Positions 25,778-34,004 of a DNA stretch of 64,000 nt are shown in pieces. The first letter of the stretch is position 1. Each line of letters begins with the position of its first letter. Source of the stretch: Halocalculus aciditolerans (GTDB taxonomy: Archaea > Halobacteriota > Halobacteria > Halobacteriales > Halobacteriaceae); contig NZ_BMPG01000002.1 of assembly GCF_014647475.1 (NCBI RefSeq), positions 372,001 through 436,000 on the forward strand. Reading direction: 5' to 3'. A program made the position numbers and the translations under genes. The notes below the pieces were generated by a model. It was not told the DNA's origin, did not search any database, and saw nothing but the letters and a program-made list of their open reading frames with translations.

Positions 25778-26915
25778 CGGTGAGCACCCCCGGGAGGAAG
25801 CGGTCCTCGTGCGCCTCGATGCGTTCGCGGTGGTCGACGAGCGTTCCGAGCACCTGCCGGATGCCCTCTTCCATGCTCATCTCGTCGTCGACGAGCCCGC
25901 GGAAGTTCGCGTTATCCATCTCCATCTGGTGCTCTTCGTCCTCCTCGCGCGGGTTCTCGAAGTGTTCGACGTCGGCGTCGAGGTCGAACTCCTCGCCCAC
26001 CTCGGCGATGGTCTCCGCGAGCTCCACGATGGCCACGGGCCGGTTCACCTGGTTGTAGACCGTCACGCCCTCCTCCTGCTCGGGGCCCCGCTCGACGAGC
26101 GCGACGAGGCTCTCCACCGCGTCCTCCAGCGTGACCATCGGCTTGCGCTGCTCGCCCTTCCCGTATACGGTTATGGGGTAGCCGGCGACGGCCTGCGCGC
26201 AGAACCGATTTACGACTGTTCCGAAGTAGTAGTCGAAGTCGAAGCGCGTCGGCATCCCGTACTCCTCCGTTTCTTCCGTTTCGGTGCCGAAGACGATGGC
26301 GGTGCGGACGTCGCTGATCGGCATCCCCCACTCGCCGTTCGCGAGCCGCATGTTCCCGGCGTCGAACGCCTTCGTCTGGTGGTACCACGACCCGCCCATC
26401 GCCGGGAACGGCACCTCGTCGCTCTCGCCCTCGTTCGACATCTCCGCTCCCCCCTCGGGGATGGGGAACTCGGGCGCGCCGTAGACGCCCGTCGTCGTCG
26501 TCTCGATGAAGTGCGTGTCGTCGAGGCCGGCTTCGTGCAGCGCGTGCAGGAGGTTCAGCGTCGAGGAGACGTTGTTCCGCTGCGTGTAGAGCGCTCGCTC
26601 CCCGTTGATTCCCGCATACACCGCGGAGGGCTGGGCGGCGGCGTGGAGCACCGTATCGGGCTCGTAGACGTCCACGAGCTGCGTGACGAACTCGCGGTCC
26701 GCGAGGTCTCCCTCCACGTACGAGACGCCGTCGACGGTCTCGAAACGCGCCTCCGGCTCGTCGATGGGGACGGCGGAGACGCTGCCGGACTCCGCCACCC
26801 ACTCGCGGCGCGCGCCGTTGTCGACGGCGACGATACGGTCGTCGATGCGGTCGGCGAGTCGGAGCGTGGTCGGCCACCCGAGATAGCCGTCTGCGCCAGT
26901 GAGCAGGACAGTCAT
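25773..26915 (-). CDS. UDP-sulfoquinovose synthase-like (SqdB/Agl3-type) epimerase
   Basis: A 380-residue extended SDR. VLLTGADGYLGWPTTLRLAD is close to the GxDGYxGW loop that separates SQD1/SqdB/Agl3 enzymes from ordinary epimerases. TTTTGVYGAPEFPIPEG and WYHQTKAFD (catalytic YxxxK) also fit that group, as do YGKGEQRKPMVTLEDAVESL and the long insert. Such enzymes join sulphite to UDP-glucose to give UDP-sulfoquinovose, used for sulfolipid or, in Sulfolobus, N-glycan. Length and motifs agree; activity is inferred. It leads the operon and is preceded by a TrmB-like operator two bases before the start. Confidence 0.84.
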   Translation of the reverse strand: MTVLLTGADGYLGWPTTLRLADRIDDRIVAVDNGARREWVAESGSVSAVPIDEPEARFETVDGVSYVEGDLADREFVTQLVDVYEPDTVLHAAAQPSAVYAGINGERALYTQRNNVSSTLNLLHALHEAGLDDTHFIETTTTGVYGAPEFPIPEGGAEMSNEGESDEVPFPAMGGSWYHQTKAFDAGNMRLANGEWGMPISDVRTAIVFGTETEETEEYGMPTRFDFDYYFGTVVNRFCAQAVAGYPITVYGKGEQRKPMVTLEDAVESLVALVERGPEQEEGVTVYNQVNRPVAIVELAETIAEVGEEFDLDADVEHFENPREEDEEHQMEMDNANFRGLVDDEMSMEEGIRQVLGTLVDHRERIEAHEDRFLPGVLTD

Positions 26916-26916
26916 T

Positions 26917-26939
26917 GGTTACTCAGAAAGTGAGTAACC
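26917..26939. promoter_or_regulatory. Inverted repeat, TrmB-type operator
   Basis: GGTTACTCA, a five-base spacer, then TGAGTAACC form perfect 9-base arms directly before the sqdB-like start. The core reads TACT-N8-GAGTA, the form remembered for the Halobacterium salinarum TrmB site. A TrmB-family gene lies 122 bases further on. Placement at the start codon suggests repression of the operon, or activation if the transcription start lies elsewhere. Confidence 0.75.
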
Positions 26940-27060
26940 ATCGGCATAAGTCTTTGGACCGTCCCCCCACACGCCGCTCACAACCACCGAGAATCCTCGG
27001 AAGAACTCCGTGCATCGAACTACCGAACCGACTGCGAGAACCGCCGAAGGTTCCGCCGGC

Positions 27061-27921
27061 TCAGTCGAGGACGGCGTCGGGCGTCGCAGACTCGTGCTCC
27101 CAGACGAGGTCGAAGAAGCGTTCGAGGCCGGCGACGAACGACCCGTTCTCCGTCACCGCGGCCTGCCGCATGCTCAACGGCACGTCCTTCTCCTCGACCA
27201 GCAGAATCGCCCGCCCCGTGTCGTACTCCATCGACGGGTCCGCGAACGTCCCGCGCCACGGCAGTTTCCCCGTGCTGAACCGGATGTCGGCCTCCGGATA
27301 GCCCGCGCGAATCCGCTCGACGATGTCCGCCTGCGTCGCCGCGTTCTCCGCGTCGAGATGGTCCGGGTGCAAGAAGAGCACGCTCACGTCGACGCCGCGC
27401 GCGAGCGCGTCACCGAACGCCGCCTCCACGCGGTCGAAGTACTCGAAGGACTTCGTGATGACCTTCACTCGCTCTTCCGCCTCGCGGTAGAGCGACCGCG
27501 TCTCCCGCTCCGACGCCTCCCCGACGTCGACGACCCAGAACAGCTCCTCCGTCGGCGTCACGTCGCTGCTCGCCTGCGCGAACCGGGGCTCGAACTCCGC
27601 CAGAAACGCCTCCCGGTTCGCCTCGATCTCCTGTTGGTACGCCTCGAACTCCTGGCGTTCGTTTTCTACTGCCCGGTCGAGAATCGCCCCCGGTGACTTC
27701 GGCTGGTAGTGCTTCGGCCGCCCCGGAATCATCTTCACGAACCCGCGGTCCGCGAGCGAGTCCAACACCCCGTAGATGCGGGCCTTCGGAATCCCCGTCG
27801 CCTCCGCGAGGTCGGGCGCAGTCGTCCGTCCCAGCGAGAGCAGTTCCGTGAGCGCCGTCGCCTCGTACTCCGTCAAATCCAAGCGCTCTGCGAGCTCCAC
27901 CGGGGAGCGATCGCGACTCAT
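27061..27921 (-). CDS. TrmB-family transcriptional regulator
   Basis: A 286-residue sugar-responsive-type regulator. The N-terminal winged helix (about 1-75) has LTEYEATALTELLSLGRTTA, and IPKARIYGVLDSLADRGFV is the recognition region. A coiled helix (VENERQEFEAYQQEIEANRE, about 85-110) follows as a dimerisation arm, then a C-terminal effector-like domain. TrmB proteins control sugar or central carbon genes and bind small carbohydrates. It is the gene next to the sqdB-like operon, whose start carries a TrmB-type inverted repeat, so it is the obvious candidate regulator. It is co-directional, and is not in the operon (145-base gap). Confidence 0.87.
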   Translation of the reverse strand: MSRDRSPVELAERLDLTEYEATALTELLSLGRTTAPDLAEATGIPKARIYGVLDSLADRGFVKMIPGRPKHYQPKSPGAILDRAVENERQEFEAYQQEIEANREAFLAEFEPRFAQASSDVTPTEELFWVVDVGEASERETRSLYREAEERVKVITKSFEYFDRVEAAFGDALARGVDVSVLFLHPDHLDAENAATQADIVERIRAGYPEADIRFSTGKLPWRGTFADPSMEYDTGRAILLVEEKDVPLSMRQAAVTENGSFVAGLERFFDLVWEHESATPDAVLD

Positions 27922-28071
27922 ACCTCACTCTCCGCGCACGCACCGCAATAGGATGACGGTTCCCGACGCCCGCCACGACCACATCCACTCGACTCCTCGC
28001 CCGGTCGAGCGCTCGTCCGTATCACCGCCCAGCACGACGACGACACGGACCCGGTCCGGCAGTCGGTGAGG

Positions 28072-28713
28072 TTAGTAGGGGACCCAGTCGGTCGGGGAGG
28101 GATCGACGCCGACGACGCGGAGTTGGCGTTCGTAGTCGTCGGTGAGTCGGGTTTGAATCATGCCGTCGAAGAGGGGTGCGAACCGTTCGAACGTCTCTCT
28201 GTCGCCGAGTTCGGTGAGGGCGATGCCGAGGTGGCCGCCGCTCTGTACTTTCCCGGTGAAGACGTGGAGGAAGCGAAAGAGCCGCCGGGGGTCGGTGTAC
28301 ATGAGCATCGTGGGGATGGAGAGCAGGCCGCCGCGGATGGTGTCGCGGTCGTTCTCGGCGAGCGCGGTGAAGAAGCCGGCCGTTCGGATGCCGATTTCGG
28401 TGACGTCGCCGGGCGAGGAGACGTACCGAATCCACCCGCGGTCGCGTGCGGCCTCGCCGCGTTCGCGGGTGACGCAGTCGATGACGCCGGCGTGGCCGTT
28501 GGCGACGCCGTCGGCGATGGCGGGGGAGTCGTCGAGGAGGCGAGTGGCGTCGTCGCGAGTGGAGATGACGACTGCGCCGTCGCCGGCGGCGAGGCCGTCT
28601 TCGACGAGCGTCCGGCCGAGTTCGGCCTTGCCGGACATCGGCGGACCGCCGATCATCAGGTTCGTCCCCGGTTGGATGGCGTCGACCGGGAGCACGTCGC
28701 CCACGTCGTACAT
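28072..28713 (-). CDS. KaiC/RecA-superfamily ATPase-like protein
   Basis: A 213-residue haloarchaeal RecA-fold protein. LMIGGPPMSGKAELGRTL (about 20) is the P-loop (Walker A). AVVISTRDDATRLLDDS begins the second strand, and LLSIPTMLMYTDPRRLFRFLH is the Walker B region, though without a clear strong acidic pair. Its length equals half of a KaiC unit. The start ATG at 28713 was chosen over a GTG at 28725 because a TATA (GGTTTATAC on the minus strand) lies about 28-36 bases before it. Such proteins are often paired with signal-transduction genes, but no such neighbour is seen; the role is unknown. Confidence 0.7.
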   Translation of the reverse strand: MYDVGDVLPVDAIQPGTNLMIGGPPMSGKAELGRTLVEDGLAAGDGAVVISTRDDATRLLDDSPAIADGVANGHAGVIDCVTRERGEAARDRGWIRYVSSPGDVTEIGIRTAGFFTALAENDRDTIRGGLLSIPTMLMYTDPRRLFRFLHVFTGKVQSGGHLGIALTELGDRETFERFAPLFDGMIQTRLTDDYERQLRVVGVDPSPTDWVPY

Positions 28714-28740
28714 TTCGTGCGCCACGTAGCGGTGGAGTCG

Positions 28741-28749
28741 GTATAAACC
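28741..28749 (-). promoter_or_regulatory. TATA-like box for the KaiC-like gene
   Basis: GGTTTATAC on the minus strand, centred about 32 bases before the ATG at 28713. It argues for that start over the GTG at 28725. Confidence 0.5.
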
Positions 28750-28854
28750 CCTGACTGATTGGTCGGGAGAGTTTCACGAATCCGTGGGCGTCTGAGATAG
28801 TGGCGAGATTGTCCGCGTGCCATCCCATACCTATGGGGTATCATTCCAACGGCG

Positions 28855-28860
28855 TTATAT
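28855..28860 (+). promoter_or_regulatory. TATA-like box for nhaC
   Basis: TTATAT ends 24 bases before the GTG at 28884. It supports GTG initiation there; the preceding in-frame 28 codons would lie across the promoter. Confidence 0.6.
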
Positions 28861-28883
28861 GCGCCACAGTGATAGGGACGGGC

Positions 28884-30338
28884 GTGGTATCCTTCGACTT
28901 CCAGCCCCTGACGTACGACGACATTCCGCCCGAGAAACGCCCCTCGGCCGCGCAGGCACTCGTCCCCGTCCTGGGGATGATCGTCTTCCTCGGCGTCGGC
29001 TCGGGGATACTGAAACTCGCCCCGCACGCCCCGCTCCTCTGGAGCATCGTCCTCACCGGGCTCGTCGGCCGGTACTGGCTCGGCTACGCGTGGGACGACC
29101 TCTACGACGGCCTCGCGAGCAGCCTCCTCATGGGTCTCCAGGCGATCCTCATTCTCTTCACCATCTACGCGCTCATCGCCACCTGGGTGAGCGCCGGCAC
29201 CATCCCCGCGCTCATGTACTACGGTCTCGGCGTCCTCACCCCGAAGGTCTTCCTCCCCGCGACCGCCATCCTCGCCGCCGTCGTCGCGTTCTCCATCGGG
29301 AGCTCGTGGACGACCGCCGGCACGCTCGGCGTCGCCTTCATCGGTATCGGCCACGGCCTCGGCATCCCCGCGCCCATGACCGCCGGCGCGATTCTCTCCG
29401 GCGCGTACGCGGGCGACAAACAGAGCCCCCTCTCCGACACCACGAACCTCGCCGCCGCCGTCACCAACACCGACCTCTACGACCACATCGACGCGATGCA
29501 GGTCGGCACCCTCGTCGCGCTCGGCGCGTCCGTCCTCCTCTACGCCTACCTCGGTCTCAGCGCCGGCGGCGCGATTCCCGTCGGCCAGGTCGAGAGCATC
29601 CGCAGCGCCCTCGCCGGTACCTACGCGCTCGGCCCGCTCGTCGTCCTCCCGCTCGTCGTCACCTTCGCCCTCGCCCTCTACGGCATCCCCGCGCTCCCCA
29701 CGCTCGTCGCCGGCGTCTTCGCCGGCGCGACGACGACGGTCGTCGTGCAGGGCCGCGCGTTCACCGCCGCCTGGGACGTCTTCCTCAACGGCACCGGACC
29801 CGAGACCGGGATGGACCTCGTGAACAGCCTCCTCGCCACCGGCGGGCTCTCCGGGAGCGCGTGGACCATCTCCATCGTCGTCCTCGCGCTCGCGCTCGGC
29901 GGCCTCCTCGAACGCACCGGCGTTCTCGCCTCCCTCGCCCGCGCCCTCACCCGCATCGTCTGGAGTCGCGGCAGCCTCATCGCCGGCACCGGCGTCTCCG
30001 CGTTCGTCGTGAACGCGCTCTCCGCCCAGCAGTACATGAGCATCGTCGTCCCCGGGATGAGCCTCCGGAACCTCTACGACGACTACGAGCTCGACACCGC
30101 GAACCTCTCGCGCGCCGTCGAAGCCGCCGGCACGCCGACCGGCGCGCTCATCCCGTGGCACGCCGGCGGCGTCTACATGGCCGGCGTCTTCCAGCTCTCC
30201 TCCAGCCTCCAGTACGCCCCCTACTACTTCTTCGCCTACCTCTCCCCGCTCGTCCTCTTCGTCATGGCCGCCACCGGCTGGCAGCTCATCCCCGAAGACG
30301 GTGCGAGCGACGCGCCCGCCGACGCTACCGCTGAATAG
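28884..30338 (+). CDS. nhaC: NhaC-family Na+/H+ antiporter
   Basis: A 484-residue membrane antiporter exchanging cytoplasmic Na+ for external H+, or a related NhaC-type carrier. There are about 11-12 hydrophobic segments. The family blocks FSIGSSWTTAGTLGVAFIGI (about 130-150) and ILSGAYAGDKQSPLSDTTNL (about 165-185) have the conserved Asp/Ser residues of the NhaC signature. FVVNALSAQQYMSIVVPG and EAAGTPTGALIPWHAGGVYM are the matching second-half motifs. The GTG start at 28884 follows a TATA at about -27. It is a single-gene unit. In a halophile it helps keep the internal Na+ low. Confidence 0.9.
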   Translation: MVSFDFQPLTYDDIPPEKRPSAAQALVPVLGMIVFLGVGSGILKLAPHAPLLWSIVLTGLVGRYWLGYAWDDLYDGLASSLLMGLQAILILFTIYALIATWVSAGTIPALMYYGLGVLTPKVFLPATAILAAVVAFSIGSSWTTAGTLGVAFIGIGHGLGIPAPMTAGAILSGAYAGDKQSPLSDTTNLAAAVTNTDLYDHIDAMQVGTLVALGASVLLYAYLGLSAGGAIPVGQVESIRSALAGTYALGPLVVLPLVVTFALALYGIPALPTLVAGVFAGATTTVVVQGRAFTAAWDVFLNGTGPETGMDLVNSLLATGGLSGSAWTISIVVLALALGGLLERTGVLASLARALTRIVWSRGSLIAGTGVSAFVVNALSAQQYMSIVVPGMSLRNLYDDYELDTANLSRAVEAAGTPTGALIPWHAGGVYMAGVFQLSSSLQYAPYYFFAYLSPLVLFVMAATGWQLIPEDGASDAPADATAE

Positions 30339-30386
30339 CTCGCACCGACCGCAACCCCGAAACCTCCCGCGCGCTCTCTTCTCTCT

Positions 30387-30737
30387 ATGCCGCTCGAAGC
30401 CACCGTGGACGTCGACGTCCAAGCGTCCGCTGTCGCGTTCACGCTCACCGTCGAGAACACCGGACCGGAAGCAGTCGACCTCACCTTCGAGGCCGACCAG
30501 GACGCGGAGTTCACCGTCTCCGAGGCCGGCCGCGACGTCTGGCGGTGGAGTAGCGGCCGCGCGTTCACCCAGCTCATGCGAACGACGGAAGTTCCGCCCG
30601 GCGAATCGTTCACTGCCCGCGGCGCGTGGCGACGCCCCACGCCCGGCGACTACCGCGTCGACGCCGAACTCGAAGCGATGCGGGACGTTCGCGCAGCCGC
30701 CACGTTCTCAGTCGGCTCGGACGACTCAGTCGAGTGA
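30387..30737 (+). CDS. BsuPI-domain protein
   Basis: A 116-residue protein with one immunoglobulin-like BsuPI domain, known from the Bacillus intracellular proteinase inhibitor. VAFTLTVENTGPEAVDLTFE followed by SEAGRDVWRWSSGRAFTQ is the domain core, and PGESFTARGAW the later strands. No signal peptide is present, so it is cytoplasmic. In archaea the partner is unknown. Its last 12 bases overlap the 3' end of the convergent epimerase gene (stop at 30726). Confidence 0.75.
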   Translation: MPLEATVDVDVQASAVAFTLTVENTGPEAVDLTFEADQDAEFTVSEAGRDVWRWSSGRAFTQLMRTTEVPPGESFTARGAWRRPTPGDYRVDAELEAMRDVRAAATFSVGSDDSVE

Positions 30738-31658
30738 CGCGACGAGGTCGCGCGCGGCGCGGCGGACGGACTCGTCGCTCGAGAGGTCGGGTTCGTAGCC
30801 GAGCGCCGCGAGTTTCTCGATGGAGAGGCGCATCTTCGGGACGTCGCCCGTCCAGCCGCGGTCGCCGCCGGTGTACTCGTAGTCGGGGTCGACGCCCATC
30901 TCGTCGGCGACGATGTCCGCGATGGTGTTCACGGACGTCGTCGTGCGCGTCCCGAGGTTGAACGTGTTCATCGACCCGGTGGCGTGCTCGACGACGTGGC
31001 ACATCGCCTCGACGCACTCCGAGACGTGCATGTAGGACTTCTCCTGCCGGCCGTTCCCGAGGATGGTGAGCGTCTCGCCGTTCTCGTCGAGCTTCTCGAC
31101 GAAGTCGGGGACGACGCCCGCGCCGAAGCGGTCGCCGACGATGTTCGCGAATCGGAAGTTCCACACCGTAAAGTCGTGGCTGTGCGCGTAGACGGAGAGC
31201 AGGGATTCCTCCGAGAGCTTCGTCGCGCCGTAGATGCTGATGGGTTCGAGGGGCGCGTAGTCCTCGGGCGTCGGCCGCGGCGCTTCCCCGTACACTGTCG
31301 AGGAGGACGTGAAGAGGAAGTGGTCGACGCCGACTTCCGCCATGCGTTCGAGGAGGTTGTACGTGAGTTCGTGGTTCGCCTCGAACTGCCTTCGAGGCTC
31401 CGCTGAGTTCACGTACTTGTCCGCCGCCGCGAGGTGGAAGACCGCGTCGAGGTCCTCGGTGACGACGTCCGCGACCACCGACTCGTCCGTGAGGTCACCC
31501 TCGACGAACTCGACGCCGTCGGGGAGGTCGGCGTCGCTGCTGTTCGAGAAGTCGTCGACGACGAGGACGTGGTTCTCGTCGGCGAGCGCGCCCGCGAGTT
31601 CGCTCCCGATGAGGCCCGCGCCGCCCGTGACGAGAATTCGCTTCCCGGTGAGTTCCAT
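30726..31658 (-). CDS. NAD-dependent epimerase/dehydratase (nucleotide sugar)
   Basis: A 310-residue extended SDR. RILVTGGAGLIGSELAGALA contains GxxGxxG, VFHLAAADKYVN the cofactor loop, TSSSTVYGEAPRP the active-site strand and IYGATKLSEE the YxxxK pair. The likely task is UDP-glucose 4-epimerase or a related epimerase/dehydratase. The ATG at 31658 gives the usual N-terminus; the upstream open frame to 31709 has no family-like residues. It is the fourth extended SDR in 10 kb but stands apart from the operon, so it may serve a different surface polymer. It overlaps the BsuPI gene tail to tail. Confidence 0.85.
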   Translation of the reverse strand: MELTGKRILVTGGAGLIGSELAGALADENHVLVVDDFSNSSDADLPDGVEFVEGDLTDESVVADVVTEDLDAVFHLAAADKYVNSAEPRRQFEANHELTYNLLERMAEVGVDHFLFTSSSTVYGEAPRPTPEDYAPLEPISIYGATKLSEESLLSVYAHSHDFTVWNFRFANIVGDRFGAGVVPDFVEKLDENGETLTILGNGRQEKSYMHVSECVEAMCHVVEHATGSMNTFNLGTRTTTSVNTIADIVADEMGVDPDYEYTGGDRGWTGDVPKMRLSIEKLAALGYEPDLSSDESVRRAARDLVASLD

Positions 31659-31701
31659 GCGAGAGAGAGCGGCGGGAGCCGGCAAGTGCGTTCTGGTCTC
31701 C

Positions 31702-31773
31702 AGTCCCACCTCTCGGCCATTGGCCGGGCGAGCCTCTAGTCCCGTCTCTCGGCGGTTGGATGAGCGAGCCGCT
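31702..31773. repeat. Imperfect 36-base direct repeat
   Basis: Two copies (31702-31737, 31738-31773) share AGTCCC, CTCTCGGC and GCGAGCC at the same offsets. They fill the short gap between the epimerase promoter region and the SDR 3' end. No function is visible. Confidence 0.5.
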
Positions 31774-31786
31774 TGCTCGGGTGGCG

Positions 31787-32677
31787 TTACTCGGTGAGGT
31801 CGGCGGAGACGTTCCAGACGTGGTCGGCGAGCGCGTCGTCGGTGACGGCGTCGCTGGGGTCGCCGGGTGCGCAGTCTCGGTAGTACGCCCCGCGCTCGAT
31901 GTCGTCGGCGACGGCGAGGTAGGTGGGGGTGGCGGCGGCTTCCGGGGCGGTGTCGACGAGGCGGCCGACGAGCCGCTGGGAGAGGGCGTCGAACACGCGC
32001 ATGAGGAGGGAGAGCGGGAGACTCGTCGTGCGCCAGAGGCCGCTCCCGGGGACGAAGCCGGGGTGGCAGGACGCCACGGAGAGGTCGGTTCGTTCGGCGA
32101 GGGCGCGCGCCCAGACCGCGTTCGCGAGCTTCGACCGCGAGTAGGCGTGGAAGCCCTCGTAGCCGTCGAGGGTAGTGACGGCGTCGCGAGCGAGGTCGCC
32201 GCCGTCGGCGCGTCGGTGGACTTCGGAGGAGACGATGACGACGCGGTCGAGCGATAGCTGCGCGCGGAGCGTCTCGGTGAGCGCGAACGGCGCGAGCTGG
32301 TTCACGGCGAACGTCCGTTCGACGCCGCCGTCGTAGTCCGCAAAGCTCGCGTTTCGGAAGTGCGCGCCCGCGGCGTGGACGAGGATGTCGAGGGAGTCGA
32401 CGCGGTCGGCGACCGCGGCGGCGAGCTGTTCGGGCGCGTCGGGGTCGGCGAAGTCGCCGGCGAGGAAGGCCGGGTCCGCATCGAGGGCGTCGAGGTCGTC
32501 GGCGACGGCGCGGCCGCGGGTCTCGTCGCGGCCGTGAATGACGACGCGCGCGCCGAGACGGCCGAGGGCGAGCGCGACTTCGCGGCCGACGCCGCTGGTC
32601 GCGCCCGTCACGAACGCGGTCTGTCCGTCGAGGGCTGCGTCGCCGACGCCGGCTTCGACTTCCGCTCGCTGAGTCAT
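31787..32677 (-). CDS. Short-chain dehydrogenase/reductase (retinol-dehydrogenase-like)
   Basis: A 296-residue classical SDR oxidoreductase with NAD(P). TAFVTGATSGVGREVALALG has the TGxxxGxG cofactor loop (about 20-40). HGRDETRG suggests NADP preference through the Arg after the second strand. LVHAAGAH is the NAG-like motif. VVIVSSEVH with the later YSRSKLAN supplies Ser, Tyr and Lys of the catalytic set. HPGFVPGSGLWR is the substrate loop. The long N-terminal and C-terminal parts resemble the WWOX/retinol dehydrogenase-like group. The substrate is unknown. The ATG at 32677 is the only start giving an SDR N-terminus. Confidence 0.83.
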   Translation of the reverse strand: MTQRAEVEAGVGDAALDGQTAFVTGATSGVGREVALALGRLGARVVIHGRDETRGRAVADDLDALDADPAFLAGDFADPDAPEQLAAAVADRVDSLDILVHAAGAHFRNASFADYDGGVERTFAVNQLAPFALTETLRAQLSLDRVVIVSSEVHRRADGGDLARDAVTTLDGYEGFHAYSRSKLANAVWARALAERTDLSVASCHPGFVPGSGLWRTTSLPLSLLMRVFDALSQRLVGRLVDTAPEAAATPTYLAVADDIERGAYYRDCAPGDPSDAVTDDALADHVWNVSADLTE

Positions 32678-32875
32678 ACCGGGACGTCGAACGCTGACGC
32701 TAAAAAGGGGCTGGCAGGGCGACGCCGACAGGGGAGACGTCGACCGCGGCGTCGCCGGCGAAGCGAACGGTCGACGGTAGTGTTCACCGCATACGCCCCG
32801 TTGGCCCCGGCTTCCTACTTGAACGCTCGGCGGCGTTCCGTAACACCCTATCCGACGCGGCGGTTTCGTCCCTCT

Positions 32876-33433
32876 ATGCAGGGCGAAAACGAGGTCGTGG
32901 TGTGTCGGTTCGGGCATCGACCGGGGCGCGACGACCGGATGACGACGCACGTCGGACTGACCGCGCGGGCGCTCGGCGCAGACAGAGTGGTGTTCCCGGA
33001 CAACGCCGGACAGTCGAAAGAGACAGTCGAGGACATCACGGAGCGGTTCGGCGGGCCGTTCGAGGTGGAGTTGTCGGACGAGCAGCCGGCGCTCATCCGA
33101 GGCTGGGATGGGACGGTGGTCCACTTGACGATGTACGGCGAGCGCGTGCAGGACGTCGAGGGCGACGTTCGCGACGCCCACGAGGAAGGCGACCTGCTCG
33201 TCGTCGTCGGCGGGGAGAAGGTCCCGTTCTCGGTGTACGAGGCGGCGGATTACAACGTCGGCGTGACGAATCAGCCGCACTCCGAGGTCGCGGGGCTCGC
33301 GGTCTTCCTCGACCGGCTCTTCGACGGCCGGGAGCTGGAGCGGGAGTGGGCGGACGCGGACCGCCGCGTGATTCCCGAGGCGACCGGGAAGAACGTGGTG
33401 TCCGTCGACGACGAGTGCGCGGGCGGCGAGTGA
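32876..33433 (+). CDS. trm56: tRNA (cytidine(56)-2'-O)-methyltransferase, Trm56
   Basis: A 185-residue SPOUT-class enzyme that methylates the 2'-O of C56 in the T-loop of archaeal tRNAs with S-adenosylmethionine. VCRFGHRPGRDDRMTTHVGL near the N-terminus and DLLVVVGGEKVP, then NVGVTNQPHSEVAGLAVFLD near the C-terminus, are the archaeal Trm56 blocks forming the trefoil knot. The length agrees with the single-domain form. CCCTATCC about 28 bases before the ATG gives a promoter. It lies 55 bases before tfe in the same direction, an order I recall from many haloarchaea. Confidence 0.88.
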   Translation: MQGENEVVVCRFGHRPGRDDRMTTHVGLTARALGADRVVFPDNAGQSKETVEDITERFGGPFEVELSDEQPALIRGWDGTVVHLTMYGERVQDVEGDVRDAHEEGDLLVVVGGEKVPFSVYEAADYNVGVTNQPHSEVAGLAVFLDRLFDGRELEREWADADRRVIPEATGKNVVSVDDECAGGE

Positions 33434-33455
33434 GCGCGCGAGGGTCGGTCGAACG

Positions 33456-33462
33456 TTTTAAG
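33456..33462 (+). promoter_or_regulatory. TATA-like box for tfe
   Basis: TTTTAAG lies 27-33 bases before the ATG at 33489, indicating tfe has its own promoter after trm56. Confidence 0.6.
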
Positions 33463-33488
33463 GGCGAGACGGCCGCCAGTATCGAGTA

Positions 33489-34004
33489 ATGGCTTTTGAG
33501 GAACTCTTGGAGGACCCGGTGGTTCAGCGGTATCTCCACGAGCTGGTGGGGCCGACGGGGATGCCGGTCGCGGTGTCCCCGCCGGACGGGGAAGTGACGG
33601 ACGAAGAGCTCGCGGAGCGCCTCGACCTCGAGTTGAACGACGTGCGGCGCGCGCTCTTCATCCTCTACGAGAACGACCTGGCGAGCTACCGCCGGGTCCG
33701 CGACGAGGACTCCGGGTGGCTGACGTACCTCTGGACGTTCGAGTACGACAACATCCCGGACAACCTCGTAGACGAGATGGAGCGCCTGCTCGGCGCGCTG
33801 AGAGAGCGCCGCGACTACGAACTCGACAACGAATTCTACCTCTGTCAGGTGTGCTCGATTCGGTTCGAGTTCGCGGAGGCGATGGACCTCGGCTTCGAGT
33901 GCCCCGAATGTGGCTCGCAGGTCGAAGCGATGGAGAACCGCGACCTCGTCGGTGCGATGGACGAACGCATCGAGAACCTCGAACGCGAACTGGGGCTGGG
34001 CTAA
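33489..34004 (+). CDS. tfe: Transcription initiation factor E, alpha subunit
   Basis: A 171-residue archaeal TFE-alpha. The N-terminal winged helix (about 1-90) includes GEVTDEELAERLDLELNDVR and RRALFILYENDLASYRR. A linker helix and a zinc ribbon follow, with Cys at about 119, 122, 138 and 141 (two CxxC pairs: CQVC and CPEC). TFE stabilises the open promoter complex with RNA polymerase, TBP and TFB. Its stop is followed at once by the DUF2110 gene. The own TATA box suggests the operon begins here or is internally started. Confidence 0.95.
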   Translation: MAFEELLEDPVVQRYLHELVGPTGMPVAVSPPDGEVTDEELAERLDLELNDVRRALFILYENDLASYRRVRDEDSGWLTYLWTFEYDNIPDNLVDEMERLLGALRERRDYELDNEFYLCQVCSIRFEFAEAMDLGFECPECGSQVEAMENRDLVGAMDERIENLERELGLG

